A stretch of 64,000 bases of DNA from Pedobacter sp. R20-19 (GCF_000708265.2 NZ_JCKI01000007.1:265626-329625), one strand, 5' to 3'. Numbered from the stretch's first letter, positions 36,641 to 45,498 are shown. Program-made: numbers and translations. The notes: generated by a model not told the origin, from the letters alone.

Positions 36641-38071
36641 ATGAAACCTTTTCATTCGAGAACCAAAATTGTTGCCACGCTTGGGCCCGCATCAGCAAAA
36701 CCAGATGTATTATACAGTATGTTTAACGCGGGTTTAGACGTTTGCCGTTTAAACTTTTCACATGGATCTCAGGCAGATCACCAGGCCGTTTTAGATACCA
36801 TTAAAGATCTGAACAAAAAATACGACTATAATGTTGGTATCCTTGCCGATTTACAAGGCCCAAAAATTCGTATTGGTTTAGTAAAAGAAGGTGGTATTAA
36901 CCTGATTAATGGTAAAACTACTGTAATTACCACCAACGAATGTATTGGTAATGAGGAACGCATTTATATTACTTATCAAAGTTTTCCTCAGGATGTGCAG
37001 GCTGGCGAGATTATCCTTTTGGATGATGGCAAGCTGCAAATGAAAGTAGTTTCTACTAATTTAAAAGACGAAGTAGTTTGTGAAATCGTTCATGGAGGTA
37101 TTTTAACTTCAAGAAAAGGTGTAAACCTTCCTAATACAAAAGTTTCTATTCCATCATTAACTCCGGAAGATCGGGAGAACTTAGAATTTGTTCTTGAAAA
37201 TGATGTGGAGTGGATTGGTTTATCATTTGTTCGTAAAGCAGATGATATTATCGAGCTTAAAAAAATCATTGCTGAACGTGGTAAAACTGCCCGTGTAATT
37301 GCTAAAATTGAAAAACCAGAAGCAATTGCGAATATTGATGAAATTATTGCTGTTTCTGATGGTATTATGGTTGCACGTGGTGATTTGGGTGTTGAATGTC
37401 CGATGGAAGAAGTGCCATTGTTACAAAAAATGATTGTAGCTAAATGTAGAGCGGCTTCTAAACCTGTAATTGTAGCTACTCAAATGTTAGAAAGCATGAT
37501 TACTACTCCTCGCCCTACCCGTGCGGAAGTGAATGATGTGGCTAACTCGGTTTTGGATGGCGCAGATGCGGTTATGTTAAGTGGTGAAACATCTGTTGGA
37601 GAGTTTCCGTTAATCGTAATTGAAACGATGCAGAAAATTATTCAGAACATTGAACAAAACAACTATCCATTTAACCCTGATAAATTTTTAAAGCCAAAAT
37701 CACCATCATTCTTAAGTGATGCGATTTGTGATTCTGCTTGTTTCTTAGCTAAACAGACTAACGCTGTTGGTATTGTTTCTATGACTTTAAGCGGTTATAC
37801 TGCGTTTGAAATTTCAAGTCACAGACCAGAAGCTTTAACATTTATTTTTACCAGCAACAGATCTTTATTAAATGCAGTTAGTTTACTTTGGGGTGTTAGA
37901 GGTTTCTACTATGATAAATGGGAGAGCACAGATAACACCATCATTGAGGTTAATGAGTTCTTAAAAAGCAAGAAACTGGTTAAACAAGGTGATATTATTA
38001 TTAATACTGCTGCGATTCCAATTGACGCAAAGGGCAAAACGAATATGTTAAAAATCACAGTGATTGATTAA
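36641..38071 (+). CDS. pyk: Pyruvate kinase
   Basis: A 476-residue glycolytic enzyme converting phosphoenolpyruvate and ADP to pyruvate and ATP. The N-terminus SRTKIVATLGPAS, the catalytic lysine region RVIAKIEKPEAI and the metal-binding MVARGDLGVE are all present, and the length is normal. It follows the IPExxxVDY gene (150 bp) and ends before a strong terminator. Confidence 0.96.
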   Translation: MKPFHSRTKIVATLGPASAKPDVLYSMFNAGLDVCRLNFSHGSQADHQAVLDTIKDLNKKYDYNVGILADLQGPKIRIGLVKEGGINLINGKTTVITTNECIGNEERIYITYQSFPQDVQAGEIILLDDGKLQMKVVSTNLKDEVVCEIVHGGILTSRKGVNLPNTKVSIPSLTPEDRENLEFVLENDVEWIGLSFVRKADDIIELKKIIAERGKTARVIAKIEKPEAIANIDEIIAVSDGIMVARGDLGVECPMEEVPLLQKMIVAKCRAASKPVIVATQMLESMITTPRPTRAEVNDVANSVLDGADAVMLSGETSVGEFPLIVIETMQKIIQNIEQNNYPFNPDKFLKPKSPSFLSDAICDSACFLAKQTNAVGIVSMTLSGYTAFEISSHRPEALTFIFTSNRSLLNAVSLLWGVRGFYYDKWESTDNTIIEVNEFLKSKKLVKQGDIIINTAAIPIDAKGKTNMLKITVID

Positions 38072-38084
38072 TCATTAAATATTT

Positions 38085-38121
38085 AAAAAAAAACGCCTTG
38101 TACTGCAAGGCGTTTTTTTTT
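38085..38121 (+). terminator. Terminator of pyk
   Basis: The stem ACGCCTTG / CAAGGCGT around TACTG is followed by nine T residues, 14 bp after the pyk stop codon. Confidence 0.9.
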
Positions 38122-38231
38122 AATATTTTATTTTTTAAGGAAAGCTATCATCAATATTCTTTAATTTTTAGAATACTCGACTATTAGTTATTGATTCTTT
38201 AAATTATTAATGTAAATCTCAATAAAAACTA

Positions 38232-38239
38232 TATTTTTG
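38232..38239 (+). promoter_or_regulatory. -7 box of the tRNA-Ser gene
   Basis: TATTTTTG matches TAnnTTTG and lies 16 bp before the mature tRNA 5' end. Confidence 0.5.
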
Positions 38240-38255
38240 CACTCCACTAAAAAAC

Positions 38256-38341
<86 letters not shown>

Positions 38342-38356
38342 GAATAAAAATACCTT

Positions 38357-38388
38357 AAAGCCTGCAAATCAAAAGATTGCAGGCTTTT
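38357..38388 (+). terminator. Terminator after tRNA-Ser
   Basis: A perfect 11-bp stem GCCTGCAAATC / GATTGCAGGC(T) around AAAA ends in TTTT, 16 bp after the tRNA. Confidence 0.75.
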
Positions 38389-38402
38389 GTTTTGGCGACT
38401 AA

Positions 38403-38423
38403 AATGGTAGATTATCTACCATT
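38403..38423. promoter_or_regulatory. Palindrome beside the island 1 left end
   Basis: Arms AATGGTAGAT and ATCTACCATT around a single T form a near-perfect 21-bp palindrome, 62 bp inside the island. It could be a recombination-factor or repressor site. The rest of 38424-38657 has no assigned content; a 38-codon open frame from 38454 matches nothing I recognise. Confidence 0.35.
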
Positions 38424-38657
38424 TAGCAACAAAAATGTGGTGTATTTCGTTGCATGGATTTAAGAAAACAACCAATGCCCGAATTGGTTACAACTATCTA
38501 TAATCAGCATTTCCAGCAACAGGGCATCTGTTTAAAAACCTCCTGTAAGCTTAATTTTGTTTCACTTTAAACCCCTACTAACAAGCGTCCAACACTGTCA
38601 TCGCTTTGGCCAATACGGAAATGCATTTTCTAATTCCCTTTATTAAAATGATATTTT

Positions 38658-39494
38658 TTAGATCCCCTTGTAAAAAGGCATATCTTTCATCCAGTAAAGC
38701 TGTTCTGATCGAATCTTGGTCTTTAGCTTTTCAGCAAGTACTTTTATTTCTGGCAAGTGTTTCTTTAATCGATAATTCCATGTATCTATATCATCAGCTC
38801 CCCTAATTTCGTCAGTATTATAGATTGTAACTGGGATATCGACCCCGTGAATGGCCATGGAATTTTCCAGATTGGAGAGCAGTGCACATCTAAAAGAAAA
38901 TCTAGGCTTGCCTTTGATTAGTTCCGTAAATTCTATATTACTTTCCAGAAGCTCCACTACCTTGCCGATGCTGTACAGGGTGCACAGTCCAGCCAGTTTA
39001 TTCTGAATATTACACAGCACGGTATCAGATGGATGGTTTTCGAGTGCTCTATTAATTTCTGCATCGAAGCGTTTTTCAGCATCAGGATCGTTCATACCCA
39101 AAAGGGTATAATTCAGTATCTCCTTCCAGTAATCATTTCCTGATTCATACCATTTTCTAACGGTTTCATAACTCTCTGGATAAGGCAGCATGACAAAGAA
39201 ACTCGGATCTGGAATTTCATTTACTTTTACATGCACAGGTTTTTTCCCTTTGAGGTATCGGCTGTATTCATTTACATCCAGCCACTTCATAAAATAGGGT
39301 TTTAATAGCGAATCCTGATACAGTGCCTTAAAATCCATATTGTAATAGTTAGCCCTATAGATTCTTTCCTTAACCTCAAAAGGTTTATAGGTCTTAAAAA
39401 GACGAAGTATGGAATCTGGCTTTAAGGGTTCTTTACGCTGTCCAAAGGCAGCGCTAATATTCAGAACCAAAAGTAGCAGCAATATTTTTTTCAT
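38658..39494 (-). CDS. Exported protein of unknown function
   Basis: A 278-residue protein with a signal peptide (MKKILLLLLVLNISAAFGQ). The remainder is charged and mostly helical, with aromatic motifs (KAYQDSLLKPYFMKWLDV-like) and no recognised domain. There is no lipobox, so it is probably periplasmic or secreted. It is the last gene of the minus-strand toxin/immunity array, 42 bp after the PoNi-like gene, but whether it belongs to that system is unclear. Confidence 0.6.
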   Translation of the reverse strand: MKKILLLLLVLNISAAFGQRKEPLKPDSILRLFKTYKPFEVKERIYRANYYNMDFKALYQDSLLKPYFMKWLDVNEYSRYLKGKKPVHVKVNEIPDPSFFVMLPYPESYETVRKWYESGNDYWKEILNYTLLGMNDPDAEKRFDAEINRALENHPSDTVLCNIQNKLAGLCTLYSIGKVVELLESNIEFTELIKGKPRFSFRCALLSNLENSMAIHGVDIPVTIYNTDEIRGADDIDTWNYRLKKHLPEIKVLAEKLKTKIRSEQLYWMKDMPFYKGI

Positions 39495-39536
39495 ATCTTG
39501 TTATACTGGGTATGTAGTTATAATCTTTTAGCTATT

Positions 39537-40285
39537 TTACTGATGCACCAAATCTTTAGGATAATACTGACAGTCTCTAAAGCTAGCGTCGTCCAACCCC
39601 ATAATCTTCACAACCGCGGCAGTTTCAAAACTCCAGTAACCAAAGTAGGTATCATGTTTGCTTTTATGGCTGTTGTACCAGCCAGCATCTTTATGGTTCT
39701 TACACCAATCTTTTGTAACAAATTCTTTCACTAATTTTTCGGCGTTTGCTTTATCTGTTTCATTAATGGCTTGGCGTAACTTTTCAAATATTTCAGGCAC
39801 TCCAAAAAACTCCACATAGCTTTCTTGTGAAATCGGTTGCCTATCTTTTAACTTGGCTCGTATGATAAACTCAAACAAATAATCCTTTACGCCATCACGA
39901 TCTATTACAGCTACCAGCTTTTTAAAGTCTGCCTCATCTATATTTAGCAAATATCCTAAGGATAACATCCATAGCATTTCATCATAACCTGACAATCCGT
40001 ATTGATTTAATTTTTTACCATTATGATCAATAAGCCAAAAGCCGTCCCAACTTTCAGAAATCAATTTTAAACCAATAGGTATTTGCAATTTAATATCAGA
40101 TATAGGACTGCCTCCAGAATACAAAGAATTTATAATATTGAATGAATCGCTATTCGTTTCATGAAATTAACTCTATCTGGTGCTGTTTTTCCACTTACAA
40201 TCATACTCTCAATTTCTTGTATGCTATCCTTAAAAACAGAAACTTGCTTATCGAAATAAGTCTTATCTTTTAATTTATCTCTCAT
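39537..40285 (-). pseudogene. PoNi-like (DUF1910/DUF1911) immunity protein, frameshifted
   Basis: The C-terminal 195 residues contain GLSGYDEMLWMLSLGYLL and FGYWSFETAAVVKIMGLDD, ending YYPKDLVHQ; this is the DUF1911 pattern of PoNi proteins, which neutralise PoNe DNase toxins. The N-terminal DUF1910 part (MRDKLKDKTYFDKQ..., 51 codons from the ATG at 40285) is in another frame and hits TAA at 40130-40132. Reading on in the second frame gives FNIINSLYSGG, so a single missing base near 40139-40143 breaks the gene. The ATG overlaps the stop of the upstream toxin tip. A sequencing error is the alternative. Confidence 0.75.
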
Positions 40286-40617
40286 GGTTTAAAAACTCCG
40301 ATTACAGATGCGTTAGCATCTAACTCTTTATAAATAATTGTTCCGTCAGGTGCTATTTCTGCCAGTAGTCTTCTGTAATTATTAGCAATTTTATTTCTCA
40401 AACTTGTATTTCCATTCACAGCATCCAAAATGCGAGGTCCAATCCAAACATCACTCATTTGTTTAGTTCCATCAGTTAAAGTACTTAAAGTAGCCGTACC
40501 ACTATTTAGATTCAACAATAAAATATTCATTTCCCTTCTTAAACACGCCATCAATACCCTGTCTCGCTGGTGTATCAATACTTTTGCAAGATTAGCTGAA
40601 CTTATTCCAATAGCTCT
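40282..40617 (-). pseudogene. Orphan PoNe-like nuclease toxin tip, frameshifted
   Basis: Two frames together encode a toxin C-terminus without any N-terminal carrier. The first gives TPARQGIDGVFKKGNEYFIV and ends ESK-stop at 40502. The second continues SGTATLSTLTDGTKQMSD, then VWIGPRILD, to VIGVFKP. The D...ExK arrangement (GIDG, VESK) and the KQMSDVWI block suit the PD-(D/E)xK PoNe nuclease fold. The stop codon overlaps the start of the PoNi-like gene, the cognate pairing expected. The family assignment is from remembered motif patterns. The frame change next to AAATAGTGG suggests two lost bases. Confidence 0.65.
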
Positions 40618-40692
40618 TTACCTCATTTCAACACAAAAGAACCTTTGTATAAGAATAATATTTGCAATAGACGAACTCAGTTGGCATATCAT

Positions 40693-40779
40693 TTATGGTG
40701 AATTTAAACACTCTGTTTTCAAAGATGGCGTTAAATTCTTCTTCAGCATATAAAAATGAATTTCTGCATCCAGAATAAA
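40693..40779 (-). pseudogene. Vestigial toxin tip, paralogous to the main toxin C-terminus
   Basis: The minus strand encodes FILDAEIHFYMLKKNLTPSL followed by KTECLNSP and a stop. This aligns with NAEIHIYMPKVNITESLKTT near the end of the main toxin. At DNA level 40741-40769 matches 41341-41369 at 27 of 29 bases. Only about 28 codons remain, so this is a displaced, decayed toxin tip lacking its own immunity gene. Confidence 0.65.
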
Positions 40780-40795
40780 CATTTTTATATTGTCA

Positions 40796-41230
40796 TTAAT
40801 TTTCTATCATTTTTTCATCTATTATTCCTGTCCCATCTACTAATAGCAATGCGCCTAAATGTTTTGCCATTTCAACAAAGATTTTTAAATCTTCTAATTT
40901 TGGAGTTCGCTCAAAACCAATGCTTATCCAGTTATTTCGAGAGCTAAAACCACAGTTAATATTATAGTACCCTTTCTTTTCATCAAACTCTTTAAAACAA
41001 CTGACTTTATTTAAACTAGCCACAACTCCTTCTTTAAAATCTTCTGGTACTTTGTCAATGTTTGCAGCTGCCTCCAATCCACTTTTTGTTTTTTCATACC
41101 AAATAAATTCGCTTTGGTTTCTATTAACAAAATCAACCCACTTCTCATAGTTTAATGGCTGAATCTTTTTAAAAACTGAATCCATTATGTTTGTGGCAAT
41201 ATAAAAATGTGTACTTCTGTTAAACTTCAT
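40796..41230 (-). CDS. Putative immunity protein of the island 1 toxin
   Basis: A 144-residue soluble protein without signal peptide or recognised domain. It starts 5 bp after the toxin stop codon on the same strand, the standard place for the cognate immunity gene in polymorphic-toxin loci. It is AT-rich, as is the toxin tip before it. The reading frame is intact. The assignment rests on position only. Confidence 0.6.
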   Translation of the reverse strand: MKFNRSTHFYIATNIMDSVFKKIQPLNYEKWVDFVNRNQSEFIWYEKTKSGLEAAANIDKVPEDFKEGVVASLNKVSCFKEFDEKKGYYNINCGFSSRNNWISIGFERTPKLEDLKIFVEMAKHLGALLLVDGTGIIDEKMIEN

Positions 41231-41235
41231 AATAC

Positions 41236-44200
41236 TTATTGAATAAAATCTTCTAATGCTTTAATCTCAAATTTAATTTTAGGATCTACAATATTTAATT
41301 TGTTCATCCAAGTAGTTTTTAGTGATTCAGTTATGTTTACCTTCGGCATATAAATATGAATTTCTGCATTGGTGATCACCATTTTTTTACCATTACTTAA
41401 CAAACCTTTTGAAAAATCTAAACCATCTTTTAAAAATCTAATATTCTTTTGTATTGGAGCAGAAGCCAACCAAGTATCCACATTGGTAGTAATGGTGGTT
41501 TTCATAGATACTGCTGTATTTGCAAATATTTGGTCGCCTACTGCATTCCCTTTATAAAAATCAACTCCTTTAAAAAAATCAGAAATATCGCCAGTATGTT
41601 CCCATCCATAAGATTTAGTGTAACGATACTGCCCCATAATATCCTCAAAAAAGCTTCTACCTTCAAGCATTTCTTGCACAGGATATTTGGTATTCCAAAT
41701 ACTTTTTATGTACTCTAGTTTCTGTGCAAGTGTTTTATTTACAAACGAAAGTAAGTCATTCCCTGATCCAACAACTAAATTATCAGCCAGTCCTTCAATC
41801 CCTTTCGACCTTTCAAGCAGTTCAGCTCCCGCCTTTTCTACATTGCTTGCAGACTTTCCAAGGTACTCTTCAAAAGTAATAATTTTTCTTGCGCTGTTGG
41901 CCTCACCTGTACCGATAAACAGCGTGGCCAAGTCTGCGACCAGCTTTCCCTGTTTGTAGCGGGCAATTTCATCGGTTTTGGTGATCTGTTTTAAATAAGC
42001 CTCCAGACGCTTTGCAATCGATGCCGAAGCGGTAGCCAGTTTTTCGCTGTTGCTGACCACTTCATAAAGCTTGGTAATGGTTTCCTCTGAATCGTCCCTT
42101 ACCTTTTCGGATGCCAGGCAGGCCAGGATCTTATCCGCCTTGTTTCTGGCCACATACCGGTTGACGGAGTTCTTAATCGCCGCCCAGAAACCGTCTTCTT
42201 TTTCCAGCTGTTTTATCCTTTCCTGCAAACGCTCATAGCTCTGGTAATCATCCAGCAGGTTGTCGCATTCCAGTAGGCCAACGCCATAAGCATCAATGAG
42301 TTTTTCAAAGTTTTTATGGATGTCGTACAATCCTTTGACCTGACCATAGGCTCCATCAATTACTCCAGAGGTATAGGGCCTGTCGGTCAGGTAATAGTAA
42401 CTGCTTTCTGCTGTGCCAGCATTTCGCCAGAAACAGTAAGGCACAATCCCGTTATCCTCATAGGGCTTCCACTGTTCTTCACTGCATTGCTCATAATAGC
42501 TGTAAATACTATATATTTTTTGCAGAGTCGAGATAAATTCCGTCCCGTGCTCATCAAAATAGGTATCGATACATTTCAGGGTGATGCTTTCCTTCAACTG
42601 GGCACCCTGGATTGCAGGAATCTCCCTTTTTAGGTTCGGATAGTCTATCCAGACCGAATACAGCTCTGCCTTGCAGTCCAGTTTCTTGAGCAGCAGTACT
42701 TCTATCTTTCCCTTTGCAGGTATTTTGCCACTGGCATAGCTTGCCCCATCTGCAGTTTTGTAGCTGCTGTCTGCCGGACTAAATTTATAAACTGTTCCAT
42801 CAGAAAGAGTAAAGCCTGCCAGAACACCCGTGGTATTGTTGCAGCTATAGGTTACTACATCGGCTCTTTTCAGGTAGACCGGTGCGCCCATAGGCGATAG
42901 AAATGCGGTCAGCTCGTCCGTAGTTTTCTGCGCAGGCCCGGTATATATGGTGGCAAGATCCTGTTGATAGCCCAGTGCACCTGCCTTTTTGGCCTCGGCA
43001 GCCGAAGCCTTCTCCGCGTATTCCTTTAACTTGGTCGCTTCCGCAATCTTTTTCTTAAAGCAGTCGACATCCCGGTATTGCTCAAAATCAACATTCGGCC
43101 CTTTTTTGGGCACGATCTCATTTCCCTGGCAGTCCTTGTCGCCTGCGAGCCCATAGTAACCCTCCTTTTTGCTGGCCTGTTCGGCCTTTAGTTCTGTTTT
43201 TTCACTCTCAGAAAGATTTGGGCTTTTAAGGAGCGCTTCATAGGCTTTGTCTTCTTCCTTGTTTCTGTCCTCAGCCTCTTTTTTGTCTTTTGCTGTTCCG
43301 CTGTAAGCATCGAGGTAGCCTGTTCTTTTTTTGAGCAAATCAGTGATCTCCTGGACGAGCTGTTTGATATCGTTATAGATGGTATTTACATCCGATAGCT
43401 GTTCTTCTTTAGGGTTATAGCTGGTTTCTACCACGCCTGCAAAAAGCTGCCTGTCGGTATTCACCTGGATATTGCTGAAGCGAACCTTGATGTTCGCATA
43501 GCCCAGCATGGTAATGGTTACATAACCGTCGCCACTGAAACTTCCCCCACCCGATACCCTGGTCAGCTTTACCGGGAATTTTCCGGCGGTAAAAAGTTCA
43601 CCAGCATTTAAGCTTTTTATTGGTGTTCGGTTGGTGATGGCGATTTCCGGGCTGATCATCCCACAGTTTACCGTGGAAGTATCACCCTTTCCAGCCATTT
43701 CTAAAGTCAGGATATCCGAATAGGTCGCCATATCCAACCCATAGCCAAAATCGCCCACTACACAGGTTGCACCCACCCGGTATTCGTAAGTTTTTCCTGG
43801 TTTCAGGTCATAGAGCATGGCCCGGGTGTTCAGCGTGCGTGCACTGTACCACTTGTTGTCGTTCAGCCGCTTTTCACGGTACTGAACCGTGTAGCCGCCC
43901 GCGGGTGTCCCGCCACTGATAGCATCGGCCATCCAGTTAATGGTTGCCCTGTCAGAGCTTATACTGGAATTTATCCCAACCGGAGGCTTACAATTGTCCT
44001 GATAGGTAAAGGAATAGATCTCGCTGTAGCCGTTGTTGCGATAACTATCAGCCTGCTCACCCGTAGGCGAGGTGCTTACGGCCCTTACCCGCCAGGCATA
44101 ACGCTTGCCCGGAATCAGCTGTGGTTCGGCTGGCCCCATCAATAAGGTAGTTGGCCTTAACGTAACCTGATAAAGCGGTTGACTGCTTTCAAAACCTGCT

Positions 44201-44307
44201 TCGGGCGCAATGCCGGTATCCCAAAGTTCTTTTAAAGTAAATTCATATTCGGTATTGAAAGCGCCGTTCGGGCTGCCCAAGTTGCGGGGTGTCCACTGAA
44301 AAACCAC
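41236..44307 (-). CDS. Polymorphic toxin, body and C-terminal toxin tip (5' part split off by frameshift)
   Basis: 1023 residues from an in-frame GTG. The frame actually remains open up to about 44400, where it joins the preceding fragment by homology-like sense (AAWAYITLSDPPLLNLPVKG reads straight into it). An N-terminal fibronectin-III-like region (about 1-190; KRYAWRVRAVS, TYEYRVGATC) precedes a long helical stalk rich in Lys/Glu (about 300-450). The C-terminal tip of about 130 residues contains GNAVGDQIFANTAVSMKTT and NAEIHIYMPK. The VSMKTT block resembles the catalytic lysine region of restriction-endonuclease-fold toxins, an inference. The body is G+C-rich and the tip A+T-rich. An immunity gene follows 5 bp downstream. 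Confidence 0.65.
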   Translation of the reverse strand: MVFQWTPRNLGSPNGAFNTEYEFTLKELWDTGIAPEAGFESSQPLYQVTLRPTTLLMGPAEPQLIPGKRYAWRVRAVSTSPTGEQADSYRNNGYSEIYSFTYQDNCKPPVGINSSISSDRATINWMADAISGGTPAGGYTVQYREKRLNDNKWYSARTLNTRAMLYDLKPGKTYEYRVGATCVVGDFGYGLDMATYSDILTLEMAGKGDTSTVNCGMISPEIAITNRTPIKSLNAGELFTAGKFPVKLTRVSGGGSFSGDGYVTITMLGYANIKVRFSNIQVNTDRQLFAGVVETSYNPKEEQLSDVNTIYNDIKQLVQEITDLLKKRTGYLDAYSGTAKDKKEAEDRNKEEDKAYEALLKSPNLSESEKTELKAEQASKKEGYYGLAGDKDCQGNEIVPKKGPNVDFEQYRDVDCFKKKIAEATKLKEYAEKASAAEAKKAGALGYQQDLATIYTGPAQKTTDELTAFLSPMGAPVYLKRADVVTYSCNNTTGVLAGFTLSDGTVYKFSPADSSYKTADGASYASGKIPAKGKIEVLLLKKLDCKAELYSVWIDYPNLKREIPAIQGAQLKESITLKCIDTYFDEHGTEFISTLQKIYSIYSYYEQCSEEQWKPYEDNGIVPYCFWRNAGTAESSYYYLTDRPYTSGVIDGAYGQVKGLYDIHKNFEKLIDAYGVGLLECDNLLDDYQSYERLQERIKQLEKEDGFWAAIKNSVNRYVARNKADKILACLASEKVRDDSEETITKLYEVVSNSEKLATASASIAKRLEAYLKQITKTDEIARYKQGKLVADLATLFIGTGEANSARKIITFEEYLGKSASNVEKAGAELLERSKGIEGLADNLVVGSGNDLLSFVNKTLAQKLEYIKSIWNTKYPVQEMLEGRSFFEDIMGQYRYTKSYGWEHTGDISDFFKGVDFYKGNAVGDQIFANTAVSMKTTITTNVDTWLASAPIQKNIRFLKDGLDFSKGLLSNGKKMVITNAEIHIYMPKVNITESLKTTWMNKLNIVDPKIKFEIKALEDFIQ

Positions 44308-44354
44308 ATTCTGGACTTCCCTGCTGGCAATGCGCTTACCCTTAACGGGCAGGT

Positions 44355-44915
44355 TCAGCAGTGGTGGGTCAGATAGGGTGATGTAGGCCCATGCTGCACT
44401 GCTTCCGGCTCAGCACCCGTCCTTGTGTTTACCTCTATCGCCTCAAAACAGAAACTGTAGTTTCCCTCGGGAAGTTTGCCGTTCTGGGCGTACATAGCCC
44501 GGGTAATGCCCGAAAAATTGAGGTTGTCGATATTAAAGTATGGGGCAAGGTCGCCCAGTATTACCTGATGGGGAATTCCTGCATCCAAGTTGATGGTCGG
44601 ATAATAGACACCGTCTCTGCTCTGCAGTTTGGCTCCCTGGCTCTCAATAGACATCCTAAGCCTAACGCTCAGCATGGGTTTCTGGATGTCAGTATTGATT
44701 AGGGTAACGATGAGCCTGGCAACTGTTCCATTGTAATAATCGCTGGTATTCAGCGAATACGGCATGGGCATCTGCACATTGACCGTTACCGGATAGATCT
44801 GGGCATTTGAGCCAAAGGAAAAAAGGAAAAGTGCAGTTAAGAGGCAGAAGGAATAAAATCGGGATGCCCGGCCATTGGACTGCACTTGTTTTTTTTGGCG
44901 TAAACTTATTATCAT
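44355..44915 (-). CDS. N-terminal fragment of the polymorphic toxin (signal peptide and N-domain)
   Basis: 186 codons with a signal peptide (FCLLTALFLFSFGSNAQ) and a domain resembling the N-terminal region of large secreted Bacteroidota proteins (TANFOR-like; LDAGIPHQVILGDLAPYFNI, LPEGNYSFCFEAIEVN). The last 17 residues (after NTRTG) are out-of-frame sequence. A one-base loss between about 44393 and 44412 would separate it from the following frame, where the expected continuation is found. The fragment should be exported but lacks the toxin. A sequencing error would restore a single protein of about 1225 residues. Confidence 0.65.
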   Translation of the reverse strand: MIISLRQKKQVQSNGRASRFYSFCLLTALFLFSFGSNAQIYPVTVNVQMPMPYSLNTSDYYNGTVARLIVTLINTDIQKPMLSVRLRMSIESQGAKLQSRDGVYYPTINLDAGIPHQVILGDLAPYFNIDNLNFSGITRAMYAQNGKLPEGNYSFCFEAIEVNTRTGAEPEAVQHGPTSPYLTHHC

Positions 44916-45164
44916 TGATATTTATTAAAAAATCCTATTGGGTACTGCAAACAAAAAAATAGAGATGATTCAATAAATTATCCTGCGATAACAGTAGCTA
45001 AAATATCAAAATTTGTTGACAATCAAAATGCGTCGAGAAAATATCTGATTCAAAAAAAGCATCGGTGCGAATAATCTTTTTAAATTTACCAATAAAATTT
45101 AAGCTGTAAGTATTGTATATATACCGATCACAAAATGTTGGTTATCAAGCATATTTAAGAGGAT
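44916..45164. other. Upstream region of the toxin gene, right end of island 1
   Basis: 249 bp of AT-rich DNA with no supported gene. It should contain the toxin promoter on the minus strand; none was identified with confidence. Confidence 0.35.
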
Positions 45165-45185
45165 TTCGAATCCCGCCCTCTCCGC
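45165..45185 (+). repeat. att repeat of island 1, right (tRNA-Ser remnant)
   Basis: Exact 21-bp copy of the tRNA-Ser 3' end (38321-38341). No tRNA 5' part precedes it, so it is the displaced end of the original gene. Confidence 0.85.
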
Positions 45186-45310
45186 ACTATTAAGCTGATT
45201 ATTTAACTTGAATTTTATGTGCTGTTAAATTATTCACAATAACAATCAATGAGTTATAAAATATCAGCTAAAAAAATGATTAGTTATGCAAATAAAAGAG
45301 ATATAGTTTC

Positions 45311-45318
45311 TATGTTTG
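45311..45318 (+). promoter_or_regulatory. -7 box of the tRNA-Asp gene
   Basis: TATGTTTG is an exact TAnnTTTG match, followed by CA, 42 bp before the tRNA 5' end. It lies between the two islands. Confidence 0.5.
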
Positions 45319-45360
45319 CATCCTCGAAAGAGAAGAGGTTCAACTTTAAACTGAACAAAA

Positions 45361-45434
45361 GGAGTGGTAGTTCAGCTGGTTAGAATGCCTGCCTGTCACG
45401 CAGGAGGTCGCGGGTTCGAGTCCCGTCCATTCCG
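45361..45434 (+). tRNA. tRNA-Asp (anticodon GTC)
   Basis: A complete cloverleaf: acceptor GGAGTGG pairs with CCATTCC (one G-U), D-arm with AGCTGGTTAGA, anticodon stem CCTGC/GCAGG around CTGTCAC with anticodon GTC, and T-arm GCGGGTTCGAGTCCCGT. CCA is not encoded. Its 3' end is the attachment site of island 2. Confidence 0.95.
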
Positions 45435-45435
45435 C
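45414..45435 (+). repeat. att repeat of island 2, left (within tRNA-Asp)
   Basis: The 22-bp sequence starting GTTCGAGTCCCGTCC covers T-arm and acceptor 3' strand and recurs exactly at 58341-58362. Confidence 0.8.
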
Positions 45436-45457
45436 GAAAATAGTTTTAAATTTAACT

Positions 45458-45491
45458 AAAAGCCTGTAAATTAAATATTTACAGGCTTTTT
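45458..45491. terminator. Terminator between tRNA-Asp and the LytTR gene
   Basis: The stem AAAAGCCTGTAAAT / ATTTACAGGCTTTT has A- and T-runs on both flanks and lies 7 bp beyond the convergent LytTR stop codon. Confidence 0.75.
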
Positions 45492-45498
45492 CGTTTTC

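Noticed and set aside
40430..40753. A 107-codon + frame across the toxin relics
   Set aside because: It runs antisense to the PoNe-like relic and the vestigial tip, both supported by motif or paralogy on the minus strand.
44355..44420. Programmed ribosomal frameshifting in the toxin gene
   Set aside because: No slippery heptamer or following structure was seen at the junction, and neighbouring genes also carry frameshifts, so decay or sequence error is simpler.
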